Origin: Hedera helix
Lineage: Eukaryota; Streptophyta; Magnoliopsida; Apiales; Araliaceae
Direction: 5' to 3'
NCBI GenBank assembly: GCA_947179155.2
Contig: OX359264.1
Location: forward strand, 46,864,202 to 46,928,201
Length of the DNA stretch: 64,000 bases
The translations under genes and the position numbers were made by a program. Shown piece by piece: positions 52,501 to 64,000 of the stretch. The notes below the pieces were generated by a model. The model made no database searches, had not been told where the DNA came from, and saw only the letters and a list, made by a program, of their open reading frames with translations. Position 1 is the first letter of the stretch; every line of letters begins with the position of its first letter.

Positions 52501-55500
52501 AAGCAATTTTAAATACAGAGCATGGATATCAGATCCATTTGCAACATCACAACTTGCTACAAGAGGAATTCCAAATGCCTTCCAACTTGATGTCTGCTTT
52601 CCCAGAAAATAATTCCTGTAAATGTTGATGGTGAAATTCTTATAAACTAATCAAGAAAAAAGATGTTATAATAGAGGCAATAAAAAAGATTAACTAAATT
52701 TTATTATTGCATTAACAAAAGCATCTAGAAGTTCAATGTATCAAATGTTCCAAGACCCAAATGAATCATATGACATGCATTGACAAAAGCATCTAGCAGT
52801 ACCATGTATCAAATGTTCCAAAACCCAAATAAATCATATGACATGAAGCAATCAATAATTACAGTTTCCAACTTTCCGTGATTGTTGTATTCATATCTTT
52901 CAAATAAATCATATGACATGAAGCAATCAATAATTACTGTTTCCAACTTTCCATGATTGTTGTATTCATATCTTTCAAATAAATCATATGACATGAAGCA
53001 ATCAATAATTACAGTTTCCAACTTTCCATGATTGTTGTATTCATATCATATCTTTCTTGTGCAAAAGCCAAAAACATTCGCATGTATTAACCAAACATCA
53101 AATCACATATTATAACAAAAGTACAAAACTGTAAATTATTATAAACCCATTTTACAACTTGATCAACAACGAAGTAACCCCATCTGTTACTTTGAATAAT
53201 TTAGCTCCACTAGAAATTGTAAAGTTAAGCTCATTCGAAAATTCTACCCCATCAAAAAATAAAAAGTTTTATTTATAAGAAATACACAATTGATGGTAAA
53301 ATCTGAAAAGATTTGAGTGCCCCCCCCCCCCCCCCCCCCCCCAAACCAAGAAAGGAGTTCTGTTACTGGACATAAATCTACATTTGCATAATCAATTCAT
53401 ATCCAATTTTCATAACTAATTGTCACCCATGTAATAGCATTTTGTTCTGTCTTGGTGCAGGCAGAAGGTATTCACTACAGTCTTGTTAGCCACAGAAATT
53501 CTTCACTTAGTTACTCATACTTACATAATGTAATTATTATGTGCTAAATATATAGGCCAAACTAAGCAACAGAAGTCTATTTTGATGAACTTCAGAATGA
53601 AACTGGACTTACTCTTCCATCTGCTGATGTATAAACACAACCAGAGGGAATTTCTCAAAATCTTTCGGTAACCTGTAGGCAACCAATCGATCCTCATCTC
53701 TAATTAAGGATAAAGAATCAGCTGGATCCTCAAGATAACGGATTATCCGACTGCCGTATATCTGCGCATATATATAGAGTCTAAGAGCTCAATGACGAAG
53801 TAATAATGATACATCTGCAATACCAACCAACTGAAAAGCTAAGCAATTGTCTCAAAAGAGCTTTGTCAATATACCTCAGCCACCAAAAGGGCTTCATCAA
53901 CCCCTATAGAACATGCATTGCTTAAAGCCTGAATAAGATCTTCAAGTTTCCCATTCTTGGGAACAGTAACAGTGACGGGTGATTGCTGAGAACTTCCATC
54001 AGTGGTCATAACTGTCAAAGTCATTGTTCGCATTGATGTTGATGGTAAAGGCAATGACAGGTACATGAATGGATCAAAAGTAATGGAACACTTTCGGCAA
54101 AGAGGACATACTAATGTCGACCTATACTGGCCCTGCAATCGTATTCATAATAGTGCAATTAGTCGACAAGGTTTGAGAAAAATATCACCAAGAATATGCC
54201 TAGCCGCCTGATTTCTACAATCGGATAACGAAACATATGGTCGTCATATAGAGTCATATATAGACTAGATTGCATAAACAATATATCAAAAAAGTTGCCC
54301 AGTAACATACTTTCAAGATTTAGAAAAGCAACTGACATTAACTTTATCCAATGTTCTTGAAAAAGTTCATCAATATGATTGAATATCATAACACTAGATT
54401 GAAATTTGAATATCATAACACTAGTCTGCAAACTTGAGTTAAATCAGGCCCGAGGTATACTCGATCTGCCCTTCAATCTTATTGAAAGACAAATCAGTCA
54501 GCAATCTCAGTGAGATGAAATGCAGTTGGGTTTTCAACCTTATCATATCACTGAATTAACTAAATTTACATTGTGATATAACCCTCTGAGAAGCGTAAAA
54601 ACTGCGTCAACAAAGACGCTACATTTGCAATATTTAATGGAACTACCTAAAATTCATTTCTCCAGAAAAACACTGAAATCTAAAGCAAAATCTAAACCTT
54701 GACGCCATATCGTATCCACAGTTTGAAATTCGTCTAGATGTCAAAATTCAACTTTTACTGTAGTAAAATTTAATATAACATTATGGAACAAGAACCATTT
54801 TCATAATTTATTTTTCAGCGTGAGCTCGCGCTTGTGTGTGTGGGAGAGAGAGAAACCTAACCACATACTTTTAATAAGGTAGAATGCAGAGAAGTCCATT
54901 TAACTTACAAGTTGGAATCATATCATGAAATGCATTACAAACAATTCCAGATGATAACTAAACTGTTCAAATTCAACATAAATAACAAAAAGGAAACTTG
55001 ACATCCAGTCTTTGAGTTTTATGTTAGGGAAAAACTGAAAGAAAATGGAAAATAAGTTATGATATGTGTCTTTGAGTTTTTTTGGGAGAGAGTGAGAAAA
55101 AACTGAGAAGATTGGTAAAGAAGAGAATGTGACCCTTAGTGATAATTTTATAATAGTCATTTCATCCTTTGAACTTATTTACTTTTTAATTCACACCATG
55201 TTATAGAACTCCCAATAACATGCTTATTTCTAGTAGATAAGGGCATACTGGTGAAACTTGAGATTTTCTTTCAGTATTTTCTTAAACTTCAGACAAGATG
55301 AGAGAAAGTCTTCTTAACTCCCTTTCATTTCTCTTTATAACCTCCAGATATAAAAAAGAGAAAATCACTCCCGCTTTCTTTCTCCTTCACTACTTGCTTC
55401 TCTCCCTCACTTTTCAATAAAAACTCCCAGAGTGTAAGATCACAGTACTTACTTGGCATACATCAACAATAATGGAGTCATTCCGAGCCAAATGATTTTG

Positions 55501-58125
55501 CCAGTATTCATCAGCTACTTCTTCATCTGGCCGACCATCTGAATCTTTAGCTTCAAAATACGGCTTGGTTTTCACACGGTTCACATCTTCATGGAGTCCA
55601 TCCAATAAAAAAGCAAGGAGCTCCTGCAGATAATAATAATATCAGCTTTATTCTTTTAGTGCATATACATCAAAACCACCCAAACATATAATGTCCAGGC
55701 TCAACAACCCCCCCCCCAAAAAAAAAAAAAGGGAAGGAGTAGGAGTAGGAGGGATAGAACCCAGAAATCTGAATCTAAGGAGACTACAAACTTGAGAATC
55801 ATGCTGATTAAAGCCACTGAATTGAGGAGCAAAATGAGCAAGCTTTGACTTGAATGTTCTTGGTGCTACTGGTGTTGCTCCAGGAGCCCATAACTTCTTC
55901 AACAAATCTCCAAAAGCAGAAGCAATCTCGCCCTGAACAAGAACTAGATACTTAGTTTAAACAAACACGCGCACACACATATGTTATATTCTAAGGAATG
56001 GTTTGGAACATCTGGCAGGTGCAGGCTGATTGAATATTAAAGGCAATTATCAACTTTTTGTGTGGAAGGAACTGAAGCAAGAAAATAACAATAATAAAAC
56101 AATAACAGAAAATATAAATCAAAATAAGAATAAAAAAACAGCAGATAAAGAACTGGGAAAATACTTCAAGGAACATGGTTTATCATATGAAATGATAACA
56201 ACTTACGTTCATGCCCAATGGATTCCCGTGATTTATTTCTCGCCTGTAATCTCCGAGAAAGTAGTCAACAAGCTTTGGTGTGTGTCCCAAGCACTGAAGT
56301 GCACTATTCATGAAACAAGTATTTCCTAGGTTCTGTAATCCAGTCAAGCCCAAGGAACCAGTCTCGCAAGAGTTTCCACAAAAGGCCGGCAAACTACTCC
56401 GGACAAAATTAGAGTTGAATTTTCCAGAGCTACCATTCATCATTAGTGAAGTTCCATTAGGATGTTGTCCTGTTATCTCATCCTTTTTCACATCTTTTTT
56501 ATTCAAATCTGATAAACCATAAACTTGCAACTCCAGGAGAATCTGCAGACAGAGGAGGGAAACAATAAAAAGAGTGTGCATATTATAAAATCTTCTACTT
56601 TTATCTTCTTCTTTTTTTTTAAAAAAAAAAAACAAGTATGCATATACTTGGACATCGATATAATGATTCCTGGTGAACAATATATCAACCCAGAACATTG
56701 CATTTACTTGCTTTTATCTTTAAAAAAGAAAGTATGCATACACTTGGACACGGATATAATGATTTGTGGTGAACAATGTATCAACCAAGAACTTCGCATT
56801 CACTTGGGCACTTTGTTGAAAAATGGGCCCCAGCATCGTGATAGTTTCTCTCATGAACAAAACATTTCATTTCTGATAGCACCCAAAATTAAGAAGGAAA
56901 ACATGGTGCCATGGCTGAAAGACAAATCGGAGTTAAAGGGCAATGGCGAGCAAATCATGTTATGCAAGGGTGAGACACTGGGAATTGATGGCATTAAGAA
57001 TAACTGTTATGTCGTTGCGGAAATGGTCATACAGATGTGTAGCAATAACAGGCAGCTATAACCTTGGAAAGTGGAAGTCGCATTCTTGAAAATAGAATTA
57101 CATTAGGCTGATAATTGTCTCGACGATGTGATGAGATATAGTCATGAAGTAGAATGCAATTTCTCATGTCTAATTAAGTGATCAAATAGGTGATGCCTAA
57201 ATAAATTAGATCACTTTCAAACCTGTGTGATAAGTTGGGCCTGATAAACATCTATGCTCCAGCATGAGAGAGTGGGGGTGTTATGAGAATAGGTGATTAA
57301 CTAATAGTCAAGTTTTCATACTTTGAGTACAAAAAACAGTTTTTAGGATTTTTGTACATAGATCTTATGTGTGTGTGAGAGAGAGGGAGGGGGGAGAGAG
57401 AGAGAGAGAGAACAAAGTAGAAGGCACAGAACAATTCATTGGTTAAATAAAGGTCTAGAACACAGATTCAATTGTTATCCCAACAAATAATAATGATGTG
57501 AAACCTTGGAAAAGTATAAGATTAACAAACATCAAGAACTTACGTCCTGCTCTGCCTGCCATTGAGAGTCTTTTGGGCTCTTTTCTTTGTCATTCAGAAA
57601 ATATTGGGTTGTTTGCCCAGAAAAATCCCAAATACGTAACTGCAAAATCAGTATTAAGAAGCCATCAAATTCTACTCAAAGTAAACATGATGTATTATAG
57701 ATGACGTAAAATGTTGACTCCATTTTCTAACAGCTTGAATTTTTAGAGCAAATGGTAACTTAACATGGTTTTGGAGCACTAGTTTGCAAGCTCTTAGGTT
57801 CAAGCTTTACCAATTGCATTTAGTTTCCCCATTGATATTCATTTGCATTTACTTTCCCCATAATGTTGGGTGTAATTGTGCTCTAATTGGTTTTTGTTAT
57901 ATGATGCACCATAGTTTCTCTCTCCACATGCAAGCAAGGTCGCAATTAAGGAAGAGTGTTACAGCATGATACACATTGTTGCTCCATCTCAAACAAATTA
58001 AGCTTTTAGAATAATTGAAAACTTAACAGATTCACATTCAGATAAAAAGTAATTATAATACTTACATGCTCTGACTCAACACTGAAAATCTTGCAGGCTC
58101 TTTTGAAGTACTCAACTGCATTGTC
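49532..58125 (-). CDS. Ubiquitin-specific protease, UBP5/UBP8 type (N-terminus not seen)
   Basis: A cysteine protease of the USP family that removes ubiquitin from proteins. Ten exons on the - strand splice in frame with GT-AG borders: 58125-58066, 57639-57544, 56542-56207, 55932-55792, 55623-55453, 54132-53875, 53761-53613, 52615-52061, 50544-50271 and 49648-49532 (stop TAA). They encode 718 residues. The Cys box is LGNTCFMNSALQCLGHTP in the third exon. A long insert between zinc-binding CPLC and CPVC pairs follows. The His box is NHYGSMGGGHYTAFVHHGGD and the Asp lies in WYDFDDSHVSP, with a typical SAAYVLFYRR end. The opening exons (VEYFKRACKIFSVE and LRIWDFSGQTT) are the ubiquitin-like part that lies before the catalytic domain in UBP5/8-like proteins. 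The expected DUSP domain and start codon should lie at higher coordinates. I cannot find them before 64000, so the gene may have a very long intron there or be cut. Confidence 0.93.
50777..51317. mobile_element. hAT-type MITE in UBP intron
   Basis: The ends are inverted: CATAGTTGTAAAGTCGT on the left and, reversed, CATAGTTATCAAGTCGT on the right. Flanks are GCACATCG (50769-50776) and GCACATCA (51318-51325), an 8-bp target duplication with one change, the size made by hAT transposases. The interior of 541 bp has many AAGTCG/CGACTT words and no coding. It lies in the intron between the 52061 and 50544 exon borders. Confidence 0.75.
51318..51490. repeat. Tandem pair of 85-bp units with CT tail
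   Basis: Two units start GGCACATC at about 51317 and 51402. Each runs through GTGAGTAAAAACTGATTCAG to a CT array. The second keeps GCACATCG, the likely unaltered form of the MITE's target duplication, so duplication and MITE insertion are linked in place. Confidence 0.75.
52827..53048. repeat. 75-bp minisatellite (three units) in UBP intron
   Basis: Units begin at 52827, 52902 and 52977 and differ at only a few bases. The period is a multiple of three, so a - strand frame runs through all copies. It lies fully inside an intron and is not coding. A related 70-bp pair precedes it (about 52716-52830). Confidence 0.9.
53320..53342. repeat. Homopolymer of 23 C in UBP intron
   Basis: A run of 23 C on the + strand (G on the gene's sense strand). 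Such a long C run is rare in plant DNA of this base content, and its length in the assembly may be unreliable. Confidence 0.9.
56634..56815. repeat. Tandem pair of about 95 bp in UBP intron
   Basis: Two units share AAGTATGCATA, ACTTGGACA, GATATAATGATT and GGTGAACAAT in order. They lie between the exon borders 56542 and 57544. The open frame through them (56525-57061) is not a gene. Confidence 0.75.
57375..57411. repeat. GA-rich microsatellite
   Basis: A GA array with GGGAGG interruptions in a UBP intron. Confidence 0.8.
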
Positions 58126-60371
58126 CTGAAAATGACATTTTTTACAAGATGAACATAATTAATGTATAAACAAAGAAGATGGCCCGATAACTTTGAAACA
58201 TAATAGCAGTAAACAAGTTGTAATAAAAACTAAAAACAATGTTAAATGTGGCATTTAACTGCTGAATTTCTTATCTCTATCATAACACTCTAGTTTCCAT
58301 GCTCAAGTAAGCAGATGATTATAAACCTTTCAAAATTTTAAATTAATAGATAGTGTTGCCTTCAATGAGATTAAAGCACTTTATTCAACAGGTTACATGT
58401 TCAAAGCTAGCAAATGTTTAATTAAAAGACGAGCAATACTACTTTCACTTTGAGACAGACAGGAGGGTGTTGGAATTACCGTACGTTGTGGCCAGCAGTA
58501 ATTTGCATCAAATTCTGAAGGGATTCATCTTAAAAGGTAAAAGAAAGCATATGCATATTTTTATAAGCCTTGGAAAATCTCAGAACTGAATTACAATAGT
58601 GCATTAAATATAGTGTTCAAGATCATTGTTTGTAGTGCCAAAACTAGTAAAATATTCAGACATCATATATTTATTCTATCTGATGTCATACGATATGGAC
58701 ATATGGTCCAGATGTAATAAATCAATTAAATACAAAAATTATTGAACTAAATTACAGTAACTTTGAATTAAGTTAATGCATAGAATTAACTTTATCTAAC
58801 AGCTCAATTATGTACTGTATATAAAATCCTAACATACGGCATCAGTTAACTTCTTCAACACACTAAATTCTACAATTCATAATTGCCATAAGATTCTGAC
58901 AGCTACGAATGCTATGGCTGGACGAATATAAAAATGAGGTGTTGTGAATTGAAAAAGCATCTCGGATTCAGTAAATCAACAAGTGGAGCCCTCAGAGTGT
59001 GAGAGGTCGAAACAAATCGGCCGTGATTAAGGATTTCTGGAAGGGTGATAGGAAGTGGAAGCATAGGAGTTGTGGGGATTTTGGTCAGACAATGTGTCAT
59101 TCATCCTTGTGGGCCACAGAATAATATCATGGAGAGAAGGCTGCTGACTAACAAAGCCTCATTGAAGGTCCTTAATGGAGTTGGTTAGGGAGTCACAGAT
59201 CTGGGCAACGGAATCTTCCATGGATTTGTACCCAGTTTGCATACTGTCGGCCATGAAAGGGCTTGATGAAAACACCAAATTAAAAGGTCACATCAAATGA
59301 GAGAGTAACTTTGCAGAAATAGAAAGAAACAGAGTATCAGAAAGACATATGGAGAAAATTTAAAGTTGATATTTGTTCTTCGTTTTACACTTTATTACTT
59401 ATTTCAAAATTTATAGGGGTTTACATTATGTAGAAGGTACTCACTCCTCACATCATACAAAAATTCCCTAAATATCTCTAAATAATCTGCCAATACTGTT
59501 GCACACAAGGGGTTCTCATTGACATACATAATCACCAAGCCATCTTGATTTCTTGTGAATCCGTTGAGCCTTTGCAATGAGATGATATGGTAATGAGGTG
59601 CTGAAGTGTAACAATTCTAGGTATTGGGTGGTGATCATGTGTACTGGTAAAGAGTTTTTGACATTCCGCTATAATTTTAAGTTGTCATGCTCATGCCCTG
59701 CTCTAGTAATTAAAACTAGGACTCTACTACTGACTACAAAGACAAATAAACCATATTTCTAAACTTGGATTCTAGAGGGTAAGGTTAATCTTATCCTCGT
59801 ATGCAATCTATAATATCCAAAACTTGGAAAAAATATTTAAAAAGCAAAAGGAAAAGAAAAAAATGAAGAAATTCACATTACTATAGGAAAGTGAACTTAA
59901 AGCAGAAAGCCATTCAATCCTAATACTCGAAATTTCTCATAGTTCCTTTGATGCTCCATATCCCCTATCATCAGTTAGGATAACTTAATTTATTTTATTC
60001 AAGCAGAATGCAACCTTCAGGTATTTAAGAGACCCATTCACAATACCAAATCTACAAAACATGACATGTCCAGCCCTAGACATTGCTTGGTGGTTGGCTA
60101 CTTTTATTATCACGGATTGATTTGGTAGCAGATTCTACAGCTCGATAAGTTTAATGACAGGTAGCAGGTTGTGACTTCAGCAACCAACTTACATGATCAC
60201 TATATAGAATGCCAAATACTGTTAGGTGTCCTTTATTGTATACATACATGATACGTGTATATGAACCCTACCTTCTCCATTCATGATTTACAATTTATTT
60301 TTTCCTCTCCCTCACGACTCTCATGCTCTCATCACTCACCAACTGTCGCCATAGGTCACCACACCACCACT
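58126..60371. other. Upstream of visible UBP exons: spacer with retroelement scraps
   Basis: No DUSP-domain exon is recognisable. On the - strand a piece near 59580-59505 reads AQRIHKKSRWLGDYVC, a word set found in plant copia polyproteins. Near 59252-59160 another piece reads MADSMQTGYKSMEDSVAQIC, which could be a gag start. Neither is long enough to name an element with confidence. Confidence 0.35.
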
Positions 60372-62081
60372 ACAAAATAATGAGTTATTACGATGCTTAA
60401 ATAGAAAACTCAATACTCGGGGACTAAGTAAAAACCCTAATTTAAAAAGAAAACAATCACTTAATTAAAATCTATTACTATAATAAAACTCTCTTAATTA
60501 AAATAAAACTCTCCTAAAATATCCTATTAAATAATTACATTAATAATTCAATATTTATTTCTAAATACCAATATAAAATTAATAATAAATTTCTGTATTT
60601 TCATCTTTCTTTCTGCATCATTCTCCTCGCCTTTGAAAAAAACTCATCCTCGAGTTTTGAAATATCAAAGAATAATAAACCATAGTCCAGAAGATATATT
60701 CCAATAAAACATGCGCGTCCGATGTTTCTTAAGCAAAATTTGTGAGAATAACATTGACATAAGCACAAAATTAGATGTAGCTTTGAACTCGAATACAGAA
60801 TTTTGCAAAACAAAATCAAAGTGTTCTACCTCAATTGTGTCTTTCCTTTTGTGTTCAACTTCTTGGTCAACATAGTTCACCTATTGCATTGCACTTCCTT
60901 TAATGCAAACCACCTTTGAATCTTCAATTAATACAACATCCTCTATTTCAGTCACTTTAAGATTCTCACGAGTCTCAACATGTCGAAATTCTAATTAGAA
61001 GAGTTTTATTATAGTAGTAGATTTTAATTAGGAGATTGTTTTCTTTTTAAATTAGGGTTTTTACTTAGTCCCCTAGTATTGAGTTTTCTATTTAAGCATT
61101 GTAATACCTCATTATTTTTCAGATTATGAAATATGAATTCATTTGAGATTAATACTTTGTGCTTGTGTGTGTTTCTTTACCGATTCTCTTTATTCTGCTT
61201 TCTTCTTTTTCTTTCGATCTTTCTCCGGCAGTTTACTGTTGATAAGCAACGATAGCTTTTACTAAGTGGCAGTGATGGCAAGCAGAGATTACTAAGCGGC
61301 GGCGATTGTGTTTCTCAAGTATGTGTTCTTTTCTTCTTCTTGCTCAGCTTTTGCTTCTTCACAGTTTTTTTTTTCCGTCCGTCTTTTCGGGATTTTTAAT
61401 GGTTTCTGACTTTGGGTTGCCGAGAATTATCTATGGCAGAAAGATTTAGGGTAAGGGTTAGGGTTTGGGAGAGTTTCGAATTTGGGTGGAGGGAAAATGG
61501 TAGGGGATTAGGGTTTGGGTGGCGGCAGAAAGTGGCTATGGTTGAGCTCTGATACCATTTTTTCTTACAATTTTGGGATAAGTTTGAGACGACGTTACCT
61601 CGGATATTGGTGTCAATTCTTTAACGAACTTCAAAAACTGATAGAGGCCAGAAAATTAAGGTAGGAAGGAATTTGTTGAAATCAAAAGGTATCAGTAATA
61701 TTGGCTCTGATATCAAAAAGATGTAGGACGTGGTGAAAAGAAGGAATAAGATACCTATTCTTGCAGAGAATCGGTAAAGAAACACACATAAGCACAAACC
61801 TTTAATCTCAAATCAATTTATATTTCATAATTTGAAAAATAATGAGGTATTACAATGTTTAAATAGAAAACTCAATACTTGAGGACCAAGTAAAAACTCT
61901 AATTTAAAAAGGAAACAATCTCATAATTAAAATCTACTACTATAATAAAACTCTCCTAATTAAAATAAAACTCTCCTAGACTATCTTACTAAATAATTAC
62001 ATTAATAATTCAATATTTATTCCTAAATAACAATATAAAATTAATAATAAATTTATGTATTTTCTTCTTCCTTTCCGTATA
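60372..62081 (-). mobile_element. Rearranged Ty3/gypsy LTR pieces with inverted copy
   Basis: Three copies of one LTR-like sequence are present. Two are in - orientation (about 60372-60620 and 61725-62081) and one is in + orientation between them (about 60985-61195). Next to the left copy, the - strand reads CTCGAGGATGAGTTTTTTTC and GGCGAGGAGAATGATGCAG, the usual pol end and purine tract of a gypsy element. Next to the right copy, the - strand reads TGATATCAGAGCC (about 61690), a mutated Met primer site. No pol domain is readable. The right edge cuts into copia coding sequence at 62081. Confidence 0.6.
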
Positions 62082-64000
62082 AGAAGGGGCTCTTGCCAAA
62101 GGTGAAAGGTATCTTTTTTAAATTTTGTGCTCATTGTTTAGCTGGTAAACAACATAAGGTTGCTTTTCGAAGAGGTTATTCATCTAGAAGATCTCATATT
62201 TTAGATTTGGTGCATACTAATGTTTGCTATATGGACACTAAATCTCTTGGTGGTACACAATATTTTGTAACCTTTATTGATGATCACTCTAAAAAAGTGT
62301 GGGCATATGCTTTGAAAACTAAAGATCAGATTTTGGAAGCTTTCAAGAATTTTCATATCAAAGTGGAATGTGAAACAATGAGACTATTAAAAGTTGTCTG
62401 CTCCGATAATGGAGGAGAATATCGAGGCCCATTTGAACATTATTGCAAGTCCTATGAAATTAGATTTGAGAAGACAATTCCAAAGAATCCTTAATGAAAC
62501 GGTGTGGCTGAAAGAATGAATCGTAAAATTGGAGAACCAGTACAGAGTATGCTCTCTCAAGCCAGATTGCCCAAGTCCTTCTAGGGTGAAGCTATGAGAA
62601 CTATAATTGACATTATTAATCTCTTCGTTAATTCCTTTGGATTATGAGATTCCTTAAAAGGTTTGGACAGACAAAGATGTATCCTACAAGCAATTGTGGT
62701 TATTTGGATGCAAACTTTTGTTCATATTTCCAATGATGAAAGATCAAAACTTGATGCTAAGACTAAAGAATGCATTTTCTTGGGATATTCACATGGAGAA
62801 TTTGGGTACAGATTTTGGGATCCTGCTGCAAGGAAAATTGTTCGAAGCAAAGAAGTTGTGTTTTGTGAAAATGAAACCATTGAGGGGTTGGAGAAGGATG
62901 AGCACCACAATCACAATTAAATGTTGAGAGTCCAATCAATCTAGAGCCAATTTCTCCCTCCACGGTGCATGACAATTGAGGAAATAATGATGATGCAGCC
63001 AATGATGAAGCCCAAACATAGCCAAACCAACAAATTGATGAAGAGCCTTATGAAAAATAGGTTGAGTTGAGCAGATCAAGTAGAGAACGAAGAGTCTCAA
63101 CTAGATACTCTCCTAATGAGTATATAACACTCACTGATAGTAGAGAATCTAAAAACTATAAGGAAACCATGTCACATGATCAAAAAGAAGAATGGGTGAA
63201 GGCCATGGAAGAAGAAATAAAATCCTTGCATGAGAATTTCACCTATGATGAAAATTCCTAAAGGCAAGAGAGCACTCAAGAATAAATGAGTGTAGTGAAT
63301 AAAGACACAAGATTTCAGCTCACAACCAAGGTACGAGGCACGATTTGTTGTGAAAGGTTTTGAGAAGAAGAAAGGTGTTGATTTTGAAGAAATATTTTCA
63401 CCCGTTATTAAGATGACTTCTATTAGAACCATTCTTGGATTAGCTACAAGTTTGAACCTTGAAATTGAGCAACTTGATGCTAAAACTGCATTTCTTCATC
63501 GTGATTTAGAGGAAGAAATATATATGAAATAGCCTGAAGGTTTCGAGGTCAAGGGGAAAGAAAATCTTATGTGCAAATTGAAACGCATTCATGTTTGATC
63601 ATAAATTCAAAAAGACTTCAACAGATCAATGTGTGTTCATAAAAAGAATTTTTGATGGAGATTTCTTCATCTTATTGCTCTATGTTTATGATATGCTAAT
63701 TTTTGGACATGATCCCACAAAGATTGACAAGTTGAAGGGGAACTAAGCAAGTCTTTCGACATGCAAGACTTGGGATCAGCTAAACAGATTCTTGAAATGA
63801 AGATCACTCGAGACAGGAAGAATGGAAAACTTTGGATATCTCAAGAAGGAAACATTGGGAAGATTCTTGAGAAATTCAACATGAGTAAAGCTAAACCGGT
63901 TTCCTACCCACTTGCAAGTCACTTCAAGTTAAGTTCCAAGCAAAACTCGACTAGCGAGAAAAAGAAAGAAGAAATGAAGAAAGTTCCTCATACATCTGTG
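62081..64000 (+). pseudogene. Ty1/copia element, Tork-like, integrase and RT (partial)
   Basis: Integrase starts abruptly with KKGLLPKVKGIFFKFCAHCL. It has LDLVHTNVCYMDTKSLGGTQ, YFVTFIDDHSKKVWAY and the core SDNGGEYRGPFEHYC, then a stop in the PQxNGVAER motif, then GYRFWDPAARKIVRSKEVVF. RT follows after 63300 with EEIFSPVIKMTSIRTILGLA, then EQLDAKTAFLH and DLEEEIYM. The catalytic box reads YVYDMLI in place of YVDDMLI, so one metal-binding Asp is lost. After 63750 it reads KQILEMKITRDRKNGKLWIS and VSYPLASHFKLSS, typical of the Tork group. Several stops and frame changes show decay. Gag, protease and the integrase zinc finger are missing on the left where the gypsy LTR abuts. The right side leaves the window. 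Confidence 0.88.

Noticed and set aside
52809..53021. Repeat protein-like frame with three 25-residue units
   Set aside because: It is an intronic minisatellite whose period is a multiple of three. The exons on either side splice in frame without it.
52716..53048. CRISPR-like array
   Set aside because: The repeats are contiguous with no unique spacers, and the host is a plant.
60601..60880. Two overlapping - strand frames as host genes
   Set aside because: They cover the pol end and purine tract of a gypsy remnant, out of any conserved context.

Overview
The window is AT-rich nuclear DNA of a flowering plant, almost certainly a eudicot. It shows small exons with GT-AG introns, a plant-specific YABBY transcription factor, a plant-type ubiquitin protease and dense layers of plant retrotransposons. 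I cannot name the species. Only two host genes can be supported. Most of the rest is mobile DNA in various states of decay, simple repeats, and unannotatable AT-rich spacer.

Layout, left to right. Positions 448-10622 hold a Ty3/gypsy chromovirus (Tekay/Del-like, + strand) with long unequal LTRs and a gag-pol broken by stops, several of which sit at former CGA or CAG codons. Positions 10857-11586 hold a small TRIM-type element on the - strand. A YABBY gene of the YAB2 class (+ strand, six exons, 161 codons plus stop) runs from 14446 to 22866. Its introns have taken up a foldback element, a solo LTR with a perfect 5-bp target duplication, and a CACTA-like element that carries a LINE fragment and ends about 35 bp before the last exon.

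Positions 22867-31389 are gene-poor: a Stowaway-like MITE, decayed LTR-element remains and TA arrays. Positions 31390-45424 hold a decayed Tat-lineage Ty3/gypsy element on the - strand, with gag, protease, RT-RNase H, a second RNase H and integrase. On the opposite strand, at the element's 3' side, lies a multi-exon plant-mobile-domain (PMD) reading frame. The integrase is split by a 3.4-kb solo-LTR-like insertion with TSD TTTAT. That insertion itself contains a Helitron-like element filled with expanded ATT/ATA microsatellite, giving at least three nested insertions.

Positions 45425-49531 are AT-rich spacer with a roughly 0.6-kb direct duplication. A ubiquitin-specific protease gene (UBP5/UBP8 type, - strand) occupies 49532-58125. 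Ten consecutive exons splice in frame to 718 codons plus stop and keep the catalytic Cys, His and Asp boxes. The N-terminal exons are not visible. Its introns hold a hAT-type MITE, a 75-bp minisatellite and a 23-C homopolymer. The right end has inverted gypsy LTR pieces (60372-62081) abutting a broken Tork-type Ty1/copia element that leaves the window at 64000.

The two host genes are unrelated in function: one is a leaf and lateral-organ transcription factor, the other a deubiquitinase. The most unusual object is the antisense PMD gene riding inside the Tat retroelement, together with the nested insertions in its integrase.
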